54,340 nucleotides of DNA from JAPLJC01 sp052326585 (GTDB lineage Bacteria; Desulfobacterota; Desulfobaccia; Desulfobaccales; 0-14-0-80-60-11): positions 1-54,340 of the forward strand of contig JBKQLU010000031.1 of assembly GCA_052326585.1 (NCBI GenBank), given 5' to 3'. The position numbers and the translations under genes were made by a program. Under the pieces are notes generated by a model, which did no database searches, was not told the origin of the DNA, and saw nothing but the letters and a program-made list of their open reading frames with translations. This document shows positions 19,699-27,503 of the stretch, piece after piece (the stretch's first letter is position 1; each line of letters opens with the position of its first letter).

Positions 19699-20496
19699 TT
19701 ATGATTTCTTAGCGTCACGCTTTTTGATCTGTTCCTTCTTAGCTTCAGGCACTACACCTTCATACATTTCATTCACATGCTTTGGGTGACTGATCATTTG
19801 CTCCGCAATCAAATTGACCAAGTTAAAAAGCTTAGACGCTGTATCCTTATTGTCTCGAAGGTCTATTGTTCCCGGATGCACTGCCTCATTTCCAACAACG
19901 CGTACAACATCGAGAGATTTTTGAATCATAGGACTAAGGCCTTTTCGAACAAGACTTGCTATGTCTTCATTAATATCCTTACCTTTTTCTCCTAGAAATT
20001 TACATAATTTTTGGATAGCCAAACGCAATAACGCGGCTGCTCCTCTGGGGGATAAATTTAAAATACTACGAGCTTCCTCATAATCCCTTAATACATCATC
20101 AGGAATGTCGCTATTGGGTTCTTCTCCGTGAAGCTCTGGCGGGAAAACCAGCTTATCATATATCCATACCGCTATTTCTCGGCAATTAAAGCACCAACTT
20201 AGTGATAGATTAGCTGCTTGTGTAGTGCTAAAACAAGGGTTCTCGTGCTCCTTATAGAAAACAACGCCGCTATTTATATTATTTACATAATCAATCCAAT
20301 CCTGTTTTTCCTTTGCAGGTAAGTTCCTATCTGCGTGGACTCTGTTTAAAAAGTCGGTATCGGGGATGAATGGCGTATCTCCAGCGCTAATTTCATTCGC
20401 ATATACCTTAAACCAATACTGAGTAGTCAAAGTCCCGCAATGTGGGCAATTGAAGGCGGTTTCTTTGATTGAAGCTGGCACATATTTTTTCTTCAT
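19699..20496 (-). CDS. DUF4145 protein with N-terminal zinc ribbon
   Basis: 265 residues. CPHCG near residue 17 and WCFNCRE near residue 102 can form a zinc ribbon. From about residue 125 comes a DUF4145 domain: YEEARSILNLSPRGAAALLRLAIQKL, EKGKDINEDIASLVRKGL, and LDVVRVVGNEAVHPGTIDL. DUF4145 occurs alone and as an accessory domain in restriction and other defence loci; its biochemistry is not settled. Base composition is much more AT-rich than the flanking ahb genes, so it was probably acquired. It sits between ahbD and the ahb decarboxylase gene with the BrnA-like fragment downstream. Confidence 0.82.
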   Translation of the reverse strand: MKKKYVPASIKETAFNCPHCGTLTTQYWFKVYANEISAGDTPFIPDTDFLNRVHADRNLPAKEKQDWIDYVNNINSGVVFYKEHENPCFSTTQAANLSLSWCFNCREIAVWIYDKLVFPPELHGEEPNSDIPDDVLRDYEEARSILNLSPRGAAALLRLAIQKLCKFLGEKGKDINEDIASLVRKGLSPMIQKSLDVVRVVGNEAVHPGTIDLRDNKDTASKLFNLVNLIAEQMISHPKHVNEMYEGVVPEAKKEQIKKRDAKKS

Positions 20497-20527
20497 CCTC
20501 GATCTCCTAGCTTTAAATCAATAACGC

Positions 20528-20548
20528 ATAGGGCGGGCTGTGCCCGCC
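20528..20548. repeat. Short palindrome TAGGGCGGGC/GCCCGCC
   Basis: A TAGGGCGGGCTGTGCCCGCC palindrome between ahbD and the DUF4145 gene; related to the paired copies at 15685-15732. Confidence 0.7.
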
Positions 20549-20564
20549 GCCTTAACTATAAATG

Positions 20565-21626
20565 TTAACCCATAGGTTCATAGGGGCAAATGGGGTCCGC
20601 CGCCAGGACGTCGCCGCTCTCGGCATAGGCCCGGGCCCGGCAGCCGCCGCAGACCTTGCGGTACTGGCAGCTTTGGCACTTGCCCCGGTATTCGTCCACC
20701 CGCCGCAGTTGCCGGAACAGCTCGGAAGTGGCCCAGATCTCCGGGAAGGGCGTCTCCCGGATATTTCCCGCCGGCAGCTCCAGGTAGCCGCACGGCTGCA
20801 CCTCGCCGCGATAAGAGACAAAGGCGAACCCCTGCCCCCCCAGGCAGCCCTTGGTCATGGCCTCCATGCCGTGGCTCGCCGCGGTGATCCTCTCTCCCCG
20901 GGCCGCGGCGTCCTGACGCCACAGCCGGTAGTACTGCGGGGCGCAGGTGGGCTTGATGAACAGAGGCCCTTCTCTCTGCCAGGCCAGCAGCCACCCCAGG
21001 GTCTCCTGGTATTCCCCGGGTTGCAGCAATTGCTCCCGCATCTGTTCCCCCCGGCCGGTGGGCACCAGAATGAAGACGTGCAGGGCCGCGGCCTCAAGTT
21101 CGATGGCCAGGCGGCGAATGGCGGCCAATTCCCCCCGGTTGGCCCGGGTGACGGTGGTATTGATCTGAAAGGGCAGGCCCGCCTCCCGGCAGGCGGCGAT
21201 GCCGGCCAGGGCGCCCTCATAGGCTCCCGGTACGGCCCGGAGACGGTCGTGGCTGGCAGCCGCGGCCCCGTCCAGGGAGATGCTCAGCCTTTGCACCCCC
21301 GCGGCCTTGAGGCGCCCGGCGTGCCTGGGCGTCAGCAGGGTGCCGTTCACCGCCATCACCATGCGGTGCCCCCTGGCAGTACCGGCGGCCGCCAGCTCGA
21401 AGATGTCCTCCCGCAACAGGGGTTCGCCGCCGGTGAGGATCACCACCACCTGGCCCATGGTGGCCAGATCGTCCAGCAGGGCGATGCCTTCCGCAGTGGT
21501 CAGCTCCCCGGGATAAGGCCCGGAACCCGCCGCGGCCCGGCAGTGAAGACAGGCCAGGTTGCAGCGCCGGGTCGTCTCCCAGGCCAGCAGCCGCAAAGAC
21601 GGGATGGAATTGGGGGCGGGTTTCAT
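20565..21626 (-). CDS. ahbD: AhbD-type radical SAM heme b synthase
   Basis: 353 residues from MKPAPNSIPSLRLLAWE; ATG 21626 (AAGGG five bases upstream) is preferred to a GTG at 21644 that falls inside a REP palindrome. AhbD oxidatively decarboxylates the propionates of Fe-coproporphyrin III to give heme b. It has the radical SAM cysteines CNLACLHC, then RAAAGSGPYPGELTT, ILTGGEPLLR, and a C-terminal SPASM-like cysteine set (GGCLGG, VQPCGYLE, CQSCQYRKVCGGC, ICPYE) for a second cluster. The match of the N-terminal region to AhbD rather than AhbC is good by memory. hemB lies upstream, a siroheme decarboxylase subunit downstream. Confidence 0.88.
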   Translation of the reverse strand: MKPAPNSIPSLRLLAWETTRRCNLACLHCRAAAGSGPYPGELTTAEGIALLDDLATMGQVVVILTGGEPLLREDIFELAAAGTARGHRMVMAVNGTLLTPRHAGRLKAAGVQRLSISLDGAAAASHDRLRAVPGAYEGALAGIAACREAGLPFQINTTVTRANRGELAAIRRLAIELEAAALHVFILVPTGRGEQMREQLLQPGEYQETLGWLLAWQREGPLFIKPTCAPQYYRLWRQDAAARGERITAASHGMEAMTKGCLGGQGFAFVSYRGEVQPCGYLELPAGNIRETPFPEIWATSELFRQLRRVDEYRGKCQSCQYRKVCGGCRARAYAESGDVLAADPICPYEPMG

Positions 21627-21636
21627 ATTTGCCCTT

Positions 21637-21661
21637 GGTGGCACAGGCTTCCAGCCTGTGC
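21637..21661 (+). repeat. REP palindrome, family C (GGTGGCACAGGCTTCC...)
   Basis: GTGG head and the inverted repeat CACAGGCTTCCAGCCTGTG. Lies two bases from the 3' end of the RAYT gene and covers the region just upstream of ahbD. Sister copies at 22123-22147 and 22311-22335 bracket the transposase start. Confidence 0.85.
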
Positions 21662-21662
21662 G

Positions 21663-22159
21663 TCATTCTGCCTTCTCATAAAGCCAGGGATATTCTTCAG
21701 GGGTCCGACTTAACCCGACCTTGACCGGATTATTCCGGATATATTGCCACTTTTCCAGGAATTCTGCCTCATCCCTGACAATACGGTCGTATCTTTCATC
21801 CTGCCAAACGGTTCCCTTAGTACCTCTGAGTTGGCTAATTTTCAGGGCGCTGAAACTTTTGACGCTGTGAATGATTTCTGACAGGTCGAAAAACCCTGCT
21901 CCTTCCCGGGAAAGTGGTTGAGCCAGAATATGTACATGATCAGCTAAAACGACCGCGTTATAAACTAGCCATTTTTTTCATCCCAAAATCTTACCGCTTC
22001 CAGGGCAATGCTGCGCTCAGTGGCATTTAGAACCAACGCATCTTTGCTTCTCCAGGTGATGAAGTAGACACTGCCAGGTTCTTGCCAGTGGGGCAGGTTT
22101 CTCCTGGTAATCTTAAAGCTTTGCACAGGCTGGAAGCCTGTGCCACCAGGTTTTGGCAT
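21663..22159 (-). pseudogene. REP-associated tyrosine transposase (RAYT), split by a -1 frameshift
   Basis: The first frame (22159 to 21965) reads MPKPGGTGFQPVQSFKITRRN and continues LPHWQEPGSVYFITWRSK to FWDEKNG, then TAG. Shifting -1 in a run of seven A (minus strand; 21972-21978) gives WLVYNAVVLADHVHILAQP, with the HUH pair (HVH), and later WQYIRNNPVKVGL with the catalytic tyrosine, ending at TGA 21663. The joined product is about 165 residues, right for short Y1/IS200-like RAYTs that handle REP elements. The codons at the break are A AAA AAT, a possible -1 slippery heptamer, so this may be programmed frameshifting or a simple one-base loss. Family C REPs lie inside its 5' end and just past its 3' end. 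Confidence 0.85.
22123..22147 (-). repeat. REP palindrome, family C, inside the RAYT 5' end
   Basis: Inverted relative to the copy at 21637. It is translated as GGTGFQPVQ within the RAYT N-terminus. Confidence 0.85.
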
Positions 22160-22343
22160 TTTATGATCTTGATCCCAAAAATACGTTTGCCCTGGGCGGG
22201 GAAACCCCGCCCCTAGAAAAGATAATGGATGGATGCAACTATATAATTCCCCTTAATTATCTCAGATCAGGGTAAGCAGCGGCCACAGGCCGCCCTATAA
22301 GTTTAAGCATGGTGGCACAGGCTTCTAGCCTGTGCCCTTCAGC
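22160..22343. repeat. REP cluster between hemB and the RAYT gene
   Basis: Contains family D on the minus strand (22191-22216), a CGGCCACAGGCCGCCCTATA palindrome (22276-22298) and family C (22311-22335) whose right end lies next to the hemB stop codon. No gene. Confidence 0.75.
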
Positions 22344-23312
22344 CTATTTCAACAACGCGGCCGCCTGTTTGGCGAAGTAGGTCATAATCAGATCAGCGCC
22401 GGCCCGCTTGATGGCGGTGAGGGACTCCAGCATTACCGCCTCCTCGTTGAGCCAGCCCTTCTGGGCCGCGGCCTTGATCATGGCGTATTCGCCGCTCACC
22501 TGGTAGGCGGCGATGGGCAGATCGAACTCCCCGGCCAGTTGCGCCACGATGTCCAGATAGGGCAGAGCCGGCTTCACCATCAGGATGTCGGCCCCCTCCT
22601 CCACGTCCAGGGCCGCCTCCCTGAGGGCCTCCCGGGCGTTGGCCGGGTCCATCTGGTAGGCGCGGCGGTCGCCGAAGGCCGGGGCGCAATCCGCCGCCTC
22701 CCGAAAGGGGCCGTAAAAGCTGGAGGCGTATTTCACCGCATAGCTCATGATCGGCAGCATTTCGAAGCCGCGCTCGTCCAGGGCCTCCCGGATGGCGCCC
22801 ACCCGCCCGTCCATCATGTCGGACGGGGCCACCATATCGGCCCCGGCCTCGGCGTGCGACAAGGCCACCTGGGCCAGGGCCTCCAGGCTGGCGTCGTTGT
22901 CCACCTCGCCGCGCTGGATGAGGCCGCAGTGGCCGTGGGAGGTGTAGCCGCACAGGCAGACGTCGGTGATCACCACGAGTCCCGGCAGCTCTTTCTTCAA
23001 GCGCCGCACCGCTTGCTGCACCGCGCCCTTGGGCGCCGCGGCCTCGGAGCCGCTCTCGTCCTTCTTTTCGGGCAACCCGAAGAGCAACAGGGCGGAGAGG
23101 CCCAGGTCAGCCACTTCCCGGGCATCCTTGACTAGCTGGTCCACCGACAGGCGGCAGACCCCCGGCATGGCCTCCACCTCCTGGCGGACCCCCTGGCCCG
23201 GGGCCACGAACATCGGATAAATGAAGTCCTCCCGGCGCAAATGGGTCTCTTGCACCATCTTCCTCAAGGCCGCCTGGCGGCGCAGCCGCCGGGGGCGAAA
23301 TATCAGTTCCAT
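22344..23312 (-). CDS. hemB: Delta-aminolevulinic acid dehydratase (porphobilinogen synthase)
   Basis: 322 residues from MELIFRPRRLRRQAALR; ATG 23312 has AGGTG six bases upstream and is chosen over a GTG at 23321. It condenses two aminolevulinate molecules to porphobilinogen, the common precursor of siroheme, cobalamin and heme. The catalytic zinc cysteines are complete (DVCLCGYTSHGHCG: Cys119, Cys121, Cys129) and both Schiff-base lysines are present (Lys194 in YAVKYASSFYGPFR, Lys247 in MVKPALPYLD). It heads the minus-strand heme group here, followed by the repeat/RAYT region and ahbD. Full family length. Confidence 0.97.
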   Translation of the reverse strand: MELIFRPRRLRRQAALRKMVQETHLRREDFIYPMFVAPGQGVRQEVEAMPGVCRLSVDQLVKDAREVADLGLSALLLFGLPEKKDESGSEAAAPKGAVQQAVRRLKKELPGLVVITDVCLCGYTSHGHCGLIQRGEVDNDASLEALAQVALSHAEAGADMVAPSDMMDGRVGAIREALDERGFEMLPIMSYAVKYASSFYGPFREAADCAPAFGDRRAYQMDPANAREALREAALDVEEGADILMVKPALPYLDIVAQLAGEFDLPIAAYQVSGEYAMIKAAAQKGWLNEEAVMLESLTAIKRAGADLIMTYFAKQAAALLK

Positions 23313-23545
23313 AATCGGCACCTGTGCTTAAGATTTAGTCTCTGCAACCATGTCATAATATTAACATACCAGCGCCGGGCTGCCCTTACAAAACAGCAAA
23401 AATTCGCACGCCGAGGCTGGGACCCGGCCCTAAATAATTCGGCGCGGCTCGGCACACCGGCAAAGATTAGGGTTGGCGGCCCCGGGGTTAAAAAGGGTTG
23501 ACGCGGCTTTAGGGTATGGGATACTAAAAGTTTGGAGAATTGGGG

Positions 23546-24154
23546 ATGGGAGGCTCATTGCGCAGCAACGCTTTATTAGTCCTCTGCCTGGCGGCGCTCC
23601 AGATAGCGGCCGCGGCGGGTTGCGGTTCGGGGCCGGCCTACCAGGCGGCGCCGGGGGCCGCCTCCCAGGGGCCGCTGACCGCGGGCAACGAGCAGGCCCG
23701 GCTCAAGGACGCCCTGACGGGAGGGCAGATGACCCCGTCGGAGGTGGCGGAGATGAGCGACCGCCTGCTGGCTGACAGTACCACGTTCAACGACCAGAAG
23801 ACCATGGCCCGGCTGGAACTGCTCCTGCTCACGGCCATCAAGTCTCCGGACAAGTCGGCTCAGGCCACCCTCTGGCGCAATCTGGGCATTCTCCATTACC
23901 ACCAGCAGAAGTACCGCGAGGCGCGCCAGGAGCTCCAGACCTCCAATGAAATCAACCCTAAAAGTGCCCGAACCCATTTCTATCTGGCCCGCCTCTTCAC
24001 GCACCAGGGCGAGATCTACGAGCGCAAGGGCGAACAAGGCAAATCCCGCCAGCAATTCAAGCGGGCCGCCATCGAAATGGAGCAAGCCCGGAAGATTGAA
24101 CCCGGCAATCCGTTATTTCGCCAGGACGTTAAGCAAATGATCGGCAAGGACTAG
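23546..24154 (+). CDS. TPR-containing probable lipoprotein
   Basis: 202 residues from MGGSLRSNALLVLCLAALQIAAAAGCGSG; ATG 23546 has GGAG eight bases upstream, preferred over a TTG two codons earlier. The AAGC box at residue 27 suggests lipid attachment after signal cleavage. The mature part has tetratricopeptide-like helices: ATLWRNLGILHYHQQKYREARQELQTSNEINPKSARTHFYLARLF and a further repeat. TPR lipoproteins scaffold envelope complexes; no partner is evident. The downstream zinc-ribbon gene starts 12 bases after its stop, so they are likely co-transcribed. Confidence 0.75.
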   Translation: MGGSLRSNALLVLCLAALQIAAAAGCGSGPAYQAAPGAASQGPLTAGNEQARLKDALTGGQMTPSEVAEMSDRLLADSTTFNDQKTMARLELLLLTAIKSPDKSAQATLWRNLGILHYHQQKYREARQELQTSNEINPKSARTHFYLARLFTHQGEIYERKGEQGKSRQQFKRAAIEMEQARKIEPGNPLFRQDVKQMIGKD

Positions 24155-24165
24155 GTGGCGGCGCC

Positions 24166-24381
24166 ATGAAGATCTCCTGTCCATACTGCGGCAACGACGC
24201 CGATTTTTTTGAAGTGGCGGAAGGCGTCACCATCACCACCTTTTACGAGCAAAACGAGGACGGCAGCTTTTCCACGGTGAGCGACGACTCCAAGATCCAG
24301 GGAGAGGTGCGGTTTTTTTGCGGTGAATGTCACAAGGAGCTCAAGGACTACCACGAACACTTCCTGGACATGCTTTTTTAG
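24166..24381 (+). CDS. Small zinc-ribbon protein of unknown function
   Basis: 71 residues. MKISCPYCGNDADFFEVAEGV opens it and RFFCGECHKELKDYHEHF closes it, giving a C-x2-C...C-x2-C zinc ribbon with acidic loops. It is twelve bases downstream of the TPR lipoprotein gene. I recall similar short proteins in deltaproteobacteria but no assigned role; a DNA/RNA or protein contact role would be a guess. Confidence 0.7.
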   Translation: MKISCPYCGNDADFFEVAEGVTITTFYEQNEDGSFSTVSDDSKIQGEVRFFCGECHKELKDYHEHFLDMLF

Positions 24382-24405
24382 TTTCGAGTTTCGAGTTTCT
24401 AGTTA
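24381..24405. repeat. Short heptamer array, inverted (GAGTTTC x2-3)
   Basis: TTTCGAGTTTCGAGTTTC directly after the zinc-ribbon stop codon; the complement of the AACTCGA heptamers found before mutM and etfA. Confidence 0.75.
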
Positions 24406-24427
24406 AGGTTTTTGGTTTTTAGCTTTG

Positions 24428-24490
24428 CTCCCTCCCCCTTGAGGGGGGAGGGCTGGGGTGGGGGTGGTGAAATTAGTTACGCATTATCCA
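24428..24490 (+). repeat. Long repeat, family G (CCCTCCCCCTTGAGGGGG...)
   Basis: A CCCTCCCCC/GGGGGGAGGG hairpin followed by CTGGGGTGGGGGTGGTGAAA and TTAGTTACGCATTATCC. The same unit, almost base for base, ends the window at 54277-54340, and a shorter form is at 32607-32640. Confidence 0.8.
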
Positions 24491-24521
24491 CTTGTTGCCC
24501 GGAAATTTCCGGAAATGTAAG

Positions 24522-24629
24522 TTTAACCTTTATATCGTAGAGACCAAGCTCTCGGAATTATTGGCACTGACCGATGAAATCACCCGCATGATCAAGGGTC
24601 TCATTAAGCATCTCTCCAAGACTATTTAG
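24522..24629 (+). pseudogene. Relic of a four-helix-bundle (S23/23S IVS-type) protein gene
   Basis: An open stretch without start codon encodes LYIVETKLSELLALTDEITRMIKGLIKHLSKTI and stop at 24627. The pattern LL-x-LTDEI-x-RMI-x-GLIK-x-L is the last helix of the small four-helix-bundle proteins first met in 23S rRNA intervening sequences. The N-terminal two thirds are gone and the repeat at 24428-24490 lies where they would be. Confidence 0.55.
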
Positions 24630-24694
24630 CAGTCTTATTTAGAATAATTTCCGGAAACTCGAAACCCTGGACGGACACATCGGTCCGCCCCTAC

Positions 24695-24750
24695 AACTCA
24701 AAACTCAAAACTCAAAACTCGAAACTCGAAACTCGAAACTCGAAACTCAA
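24695..24750 (+). repeat. Eight perfect heptamers abutting the mutM start codon
   Basis: Exactly eight copies of AACTCRA (three AACTCAA, four AACTCGA, one AACTCAA), 56 bases, ending at the base before ATG 24751. The array takes up the place of a ribosome-binding site and no Shine-Dalgarno sequence is present in it. Confidence 0.95.
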
Positions 24751-25581
24751 ATGCCTGAACTTCCCGAAGTAGAGGTAATCCGGCTGGGTCTGGCCCCCTG
24801 TCTGGTAGGCCGCCGTTTCCTCCGGGTCTTAGTGGGGGAAAAGCCCCTGCGGCGGCAATCGCCGGCCGGGGAACTGGAACGCCTTCTGGTGGGCCGCCGG
24901 CTGGTGGCTCTCCGCCGCCGGGGTAAGTATCTGGTCTTCGCCCTGGAGGACGGCGCCACCTTGCTGGTGCACCTGGGGATGACCGGTCACCTGCTCTTGC
25001 GTTCTAAAGAACCGGCCCTGCACCTGCCCCATGTCCATTTCAGCTTTCAACTGGAAGGAGGACTTACCCTCATCTACCAAGACATTCGCCGCTTCGGCCA
25101 GGTGCTGGTCTTCCCGCCGGGCGCGGCGCCGCCGCCGCTCCAGGAGGTGGGGCGGGAACCCTTGACCCGGGGCGTGACCCCCCAGTGGCTCTTGACCCAG
25201 GCCCGGGGCCGCTCCCGGCCCATCAAGAATTTCCTCCTGGACTCCCGCATAGTGGCTGGGATCGGAAACATCTATGCCTGCGAGATCCTCTTCGCCGCCC
25301 GTATCCATCCGGCCACCCCGGCAGGGAGCCTCGGCGCCGCCGACTGGACCCGTCTCCTCAAGGAGACCCGGCGCATTCTCCGGGCGGCCATCCGGCAGGG
25401 CGGTTCTTCGGTGTCCAATTACGTCAACTGCCAGGGGGAAGCGGGGCGCTTTCAGTTGCAGCATCTGGTCTACGGCAAAGAGGGCCAGCCCTGCCAGGTC
25501 TGCGGGGTCCCCGTCGCCTCAATGAGGCAGGCGGGACGCAGCAGCTTTTTCTGCCCGAAATGCCAAAAGATTATGGCATGA
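24751..25581 (+). CDS. mutM: Formamidopyrimidine-DNA glycosylase
   Basis: 276 residues. It removes 8-oxoguanine and ring-opened purines and nicks the abasic site. The N-terminal PELPEVEVIRLGL supplies the catalytic proline and glutamate once Met is removed, RRRGKYLVF the beta-hairpin lysine, GIGNIYACEILFAARIHP the helix-two-turn-helix, and the C-terminal zinc finger has Cys248, Cys251, Cys268 and Cys271 (C-x2-C-x16-C-x2-C). SSVSNYVNCQGEAGRFQ is also typical. All catalytic elements are intact. Its start codon directly follows a heptamer array that contains no ribosome-binding site. Confidence 0.97.
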   Translation: MPELPEVEVIRLGLAPCLVGRRFLRVLVGEKPLRRQSPAGELERLLVGRRLVALRRRGKYLVFALEDGATLLVHLGMTGHLLLRSKEPALHLPHVHFSFQLEGGLTLIYQDIRRFGQVLVFPPGAAPPPLQEVGREPLTRGVTPQWLLTQARGRSRPIKNFLLDSRIVAGIGNIYACEILFAARIHPATPAGSLGAADWTRLLKETRRILRAAIRQGGSSVSNYVNCQGEAGRFQLQHLVYGKEGQPCQVCGVPVASMRQAGRSSFFCPKCQKIMA

Positions 25582-26269
25582 ATTCATCTTCAGATGGTTT
25601 CTGGGTAGCGGCACGCCACTTGCTGGTGAATTGCGGCAATGAGACTAGAAAAAGCTAAAGACGATGATATGTATCCCGCCACCCTGAGTTTGATGATCGG
25701 AACGGAGCCTTTGACCTTTCTCAATCAATTCCATGATAGCCTTTCGATCTAGTGAACCTGGACCGGCCCATAGATTTAACCTTGCAATAGCCGCGCAGAA
25801 CCTTAATCCCCCCGGTTTGATATTGACGCCATATTGGTAATTTTCAGGGATGGGGGATAACTATCGCTAATGGCAAGTTATATTGGGGTTGGAGGACATC
25901 AGAATTTCCTCACACGCCCAAAGGAGGCATGTGCATGTTGCTTTGCTTTTCCCCTGCCGAACCATTATTGACTGGTGCTTGCATGTGCTGCTTAGATCGC
26001 AGATCAATGGTGCGCCTATTTACCAAGGCGGATATACGCTCTCAATTGGAAGGAAAGATACTTTTGCAGCTAAAAATATGCTACCATACCGTTAAGTCTG
26101 CGATTCGGCGTCAAGAACAAAAGCTTTGAGGGATTTAGCCCTGCCAAAGAGGTCCCCAAAACTATCCAAGGGACGATATTTGCAAAAGAGCTAACGATAT
26201 GGATTTAGTTTAATAGCTAAATTTCAAGATTAATTGTTATATCTAAAATTATATTTTACAAAGGGAAAC
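25582..26269. other. Transition into an AT-rich island
   Basis: Base composition falls from GC-rich to AT-rich across this gap. On the minus strand about 25665-25858 there is a 64-codon open stretch without start codon (contains YGVNIKPGGLRFCAAIARLN and ends at TAG); I do not recognise it and treat it as a possible relic. The only plus-strand candidate is the small frame at 25935-26129. The last 60 bases before the alarmone synthetase gene are very AT-rich and probably hold its promoter. Confidence 0.4.
25935..26129 (+). CDS. Possible small gene with a strong ribosome-binding site
   Basis: 64 residues beginning MLLCFSPAEPLLTGACMCCL and ending in a basic, helical tail (QLEGKILLQLKICYHTVKSAIRRQEQKL). 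The case for it is AAGGAGG at 25921-25927 with a good seven-base gap to ATG 25935. Against it: no known family, cysteine-rich N-terminus of odd composition, and location in a decayed region. It may be the tail of a lost gene. Confidence 0.3.
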   Translation: MLLCFSPAEPLLTGACMCCLDRRSMVRLFTKADIRSQLEGKILLQLKICYHTVKSAIRRQEQKL

Positions 26270-27265
26270 ATGAAAATAGAAGAAATAAAATTAAATTATG
26301 ATGGGCTTCGGCCAAATTTGTCTCTATTAGAAACCGAAGCAAACTTTATTATTAATAAAGAGATCGATAGAAAACAGATGAAAACCCATACAATTAAATC
26401 TAGAATTAAGACGTTCGAGTCTTTTTTTAAAAAAGTTTCAGATAAAGCGATTAACGAACCTTTCGAGGAAGTTACTGACCTCTTAGGGTTGCGAGTTGTC
26501 TGTTTATTTAGGTCTTATATCGATAAAATAGGTAGTTTAATTAGAGACTCTTTTATAATTATTAATGAGGATAATATGATTGAGGGTTACTAGATAACAT
26601 CATTTGGATATTTATCTATTCACTTTATAACACGATTGAAGGGTGAGTATAAAGGGCCGAGATATGATAATATTAAGGATATACAATTTGAAATTCAAGT
26701 TAGAACGTTAGCCATGGACGCTTGGGCAACGATTTCACATTACCTTGATTATAAGAGCTCATCGGATGTGCCAAAGGAATTAAGAAAAGATTTTTTCGCC
26801 CTAAGTGGCTTATTTTATGTCGCAGATACACATTTCGAAATGTTTTATGATGAAACGTTGAAAGCAAGAGCGAAGGTAAATTCTCTTATTCTAAAACCAG
26901 AAGCTGAACTTGATCAAGGCATTAACTTAGATACTGTGTTAGCATATTTAAAACACAGATTTCCTGAAAGGCAACGTGCTACTTCAGTACATATTTCAGG
27001 TTTAGTCTCTCAATTACATAATGCTGGTTATAAAACAATTAAGCAGATTGATGATAAATTGAATTCATATATGAAAGATTTTTTGCTATATGAAAAAAAT
27101 TATCCACCAATTAATGTAAAACAATATGCAGACGTCGGAGTTGTTAGAATTACATTGGCTATAGGCGATGATAAATTTCTTGAAATCTTCGAAAGTCCTA
27201 AAATGGATCAAGAAAAATATAGAAGGTTTCGCCGTTGGATCGCGAAGAAGACAGCATTAGAATAG
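26270..27265 (+). pseudogene. Small alarmone synthetase (RelA/SpoT domain) split by one in-frame amber codon
   Basis: ATG 26270 has AAGGG upstream. The frame runs 107 codons to TAG at 26591-26593 and continues in the same frame for 223 more to 27265. Together they give a 331-residue protein with all ppGpp synthetase motifs: SRIKTFESFFKK (RxKxxxS), DLLGLRVV (metal Asp), just after the stop GYLSIHF, then FEIQVRT and ISHYLDYK. There is no HD hydrolase domain, so it is of the small alarmone synthetase type, with a C-terminal extension of unknown role. The stop falls inside the active site, so without readthrough the product is dead. The gene is very AT-rich against its surroundings, a sign of transfer. 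Some relatives act as toxins in toxin-antitoxin or phage-defence units. Confidence 0.8.
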
Positions 27266-27503
27266 AAAAGAAAATATGGACACCCATAAATTATAATGGC
27301 ATGTAGGGCTCATTTTAATGTGGCGTCAATATGGGCAGGTGGGGCACCATGTCACTCAGGATTCAACACCCGATCCCATCCTGGACTAGGGAATTAAACT
27401 CGGGGGGTTGCCTGCCGCACATTATTTTTTCATAATCTTAACGCAAGATCACTGCTAGCTCTCCGCACTTTGGCGTCCAGTTTTTTTGGTGCGGTTATAT
27501 TAA
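27266..27503. other. Intergenic sequence after the alarmone synthetase gene
   Basis: No gene or recognisable repeat is seen between the synthetase stop and the outer-membrane efflux relic. Confidence 0.4.

Noticed and set aside
25665..25858. Minus-strand open stretch ending at TAG near 25658
   Set aside because: No start codon or ribosome site, and I cannot match it to a family; mentioned only as a possible relic.
26591..26593. Amber codon as pyrrolysine or other recoding
   Set aside because: No pylT/pylS in the window, the position is in a conserved family core where Pyl is not expected, and simple nonsense decay in a transferred gene explains it.
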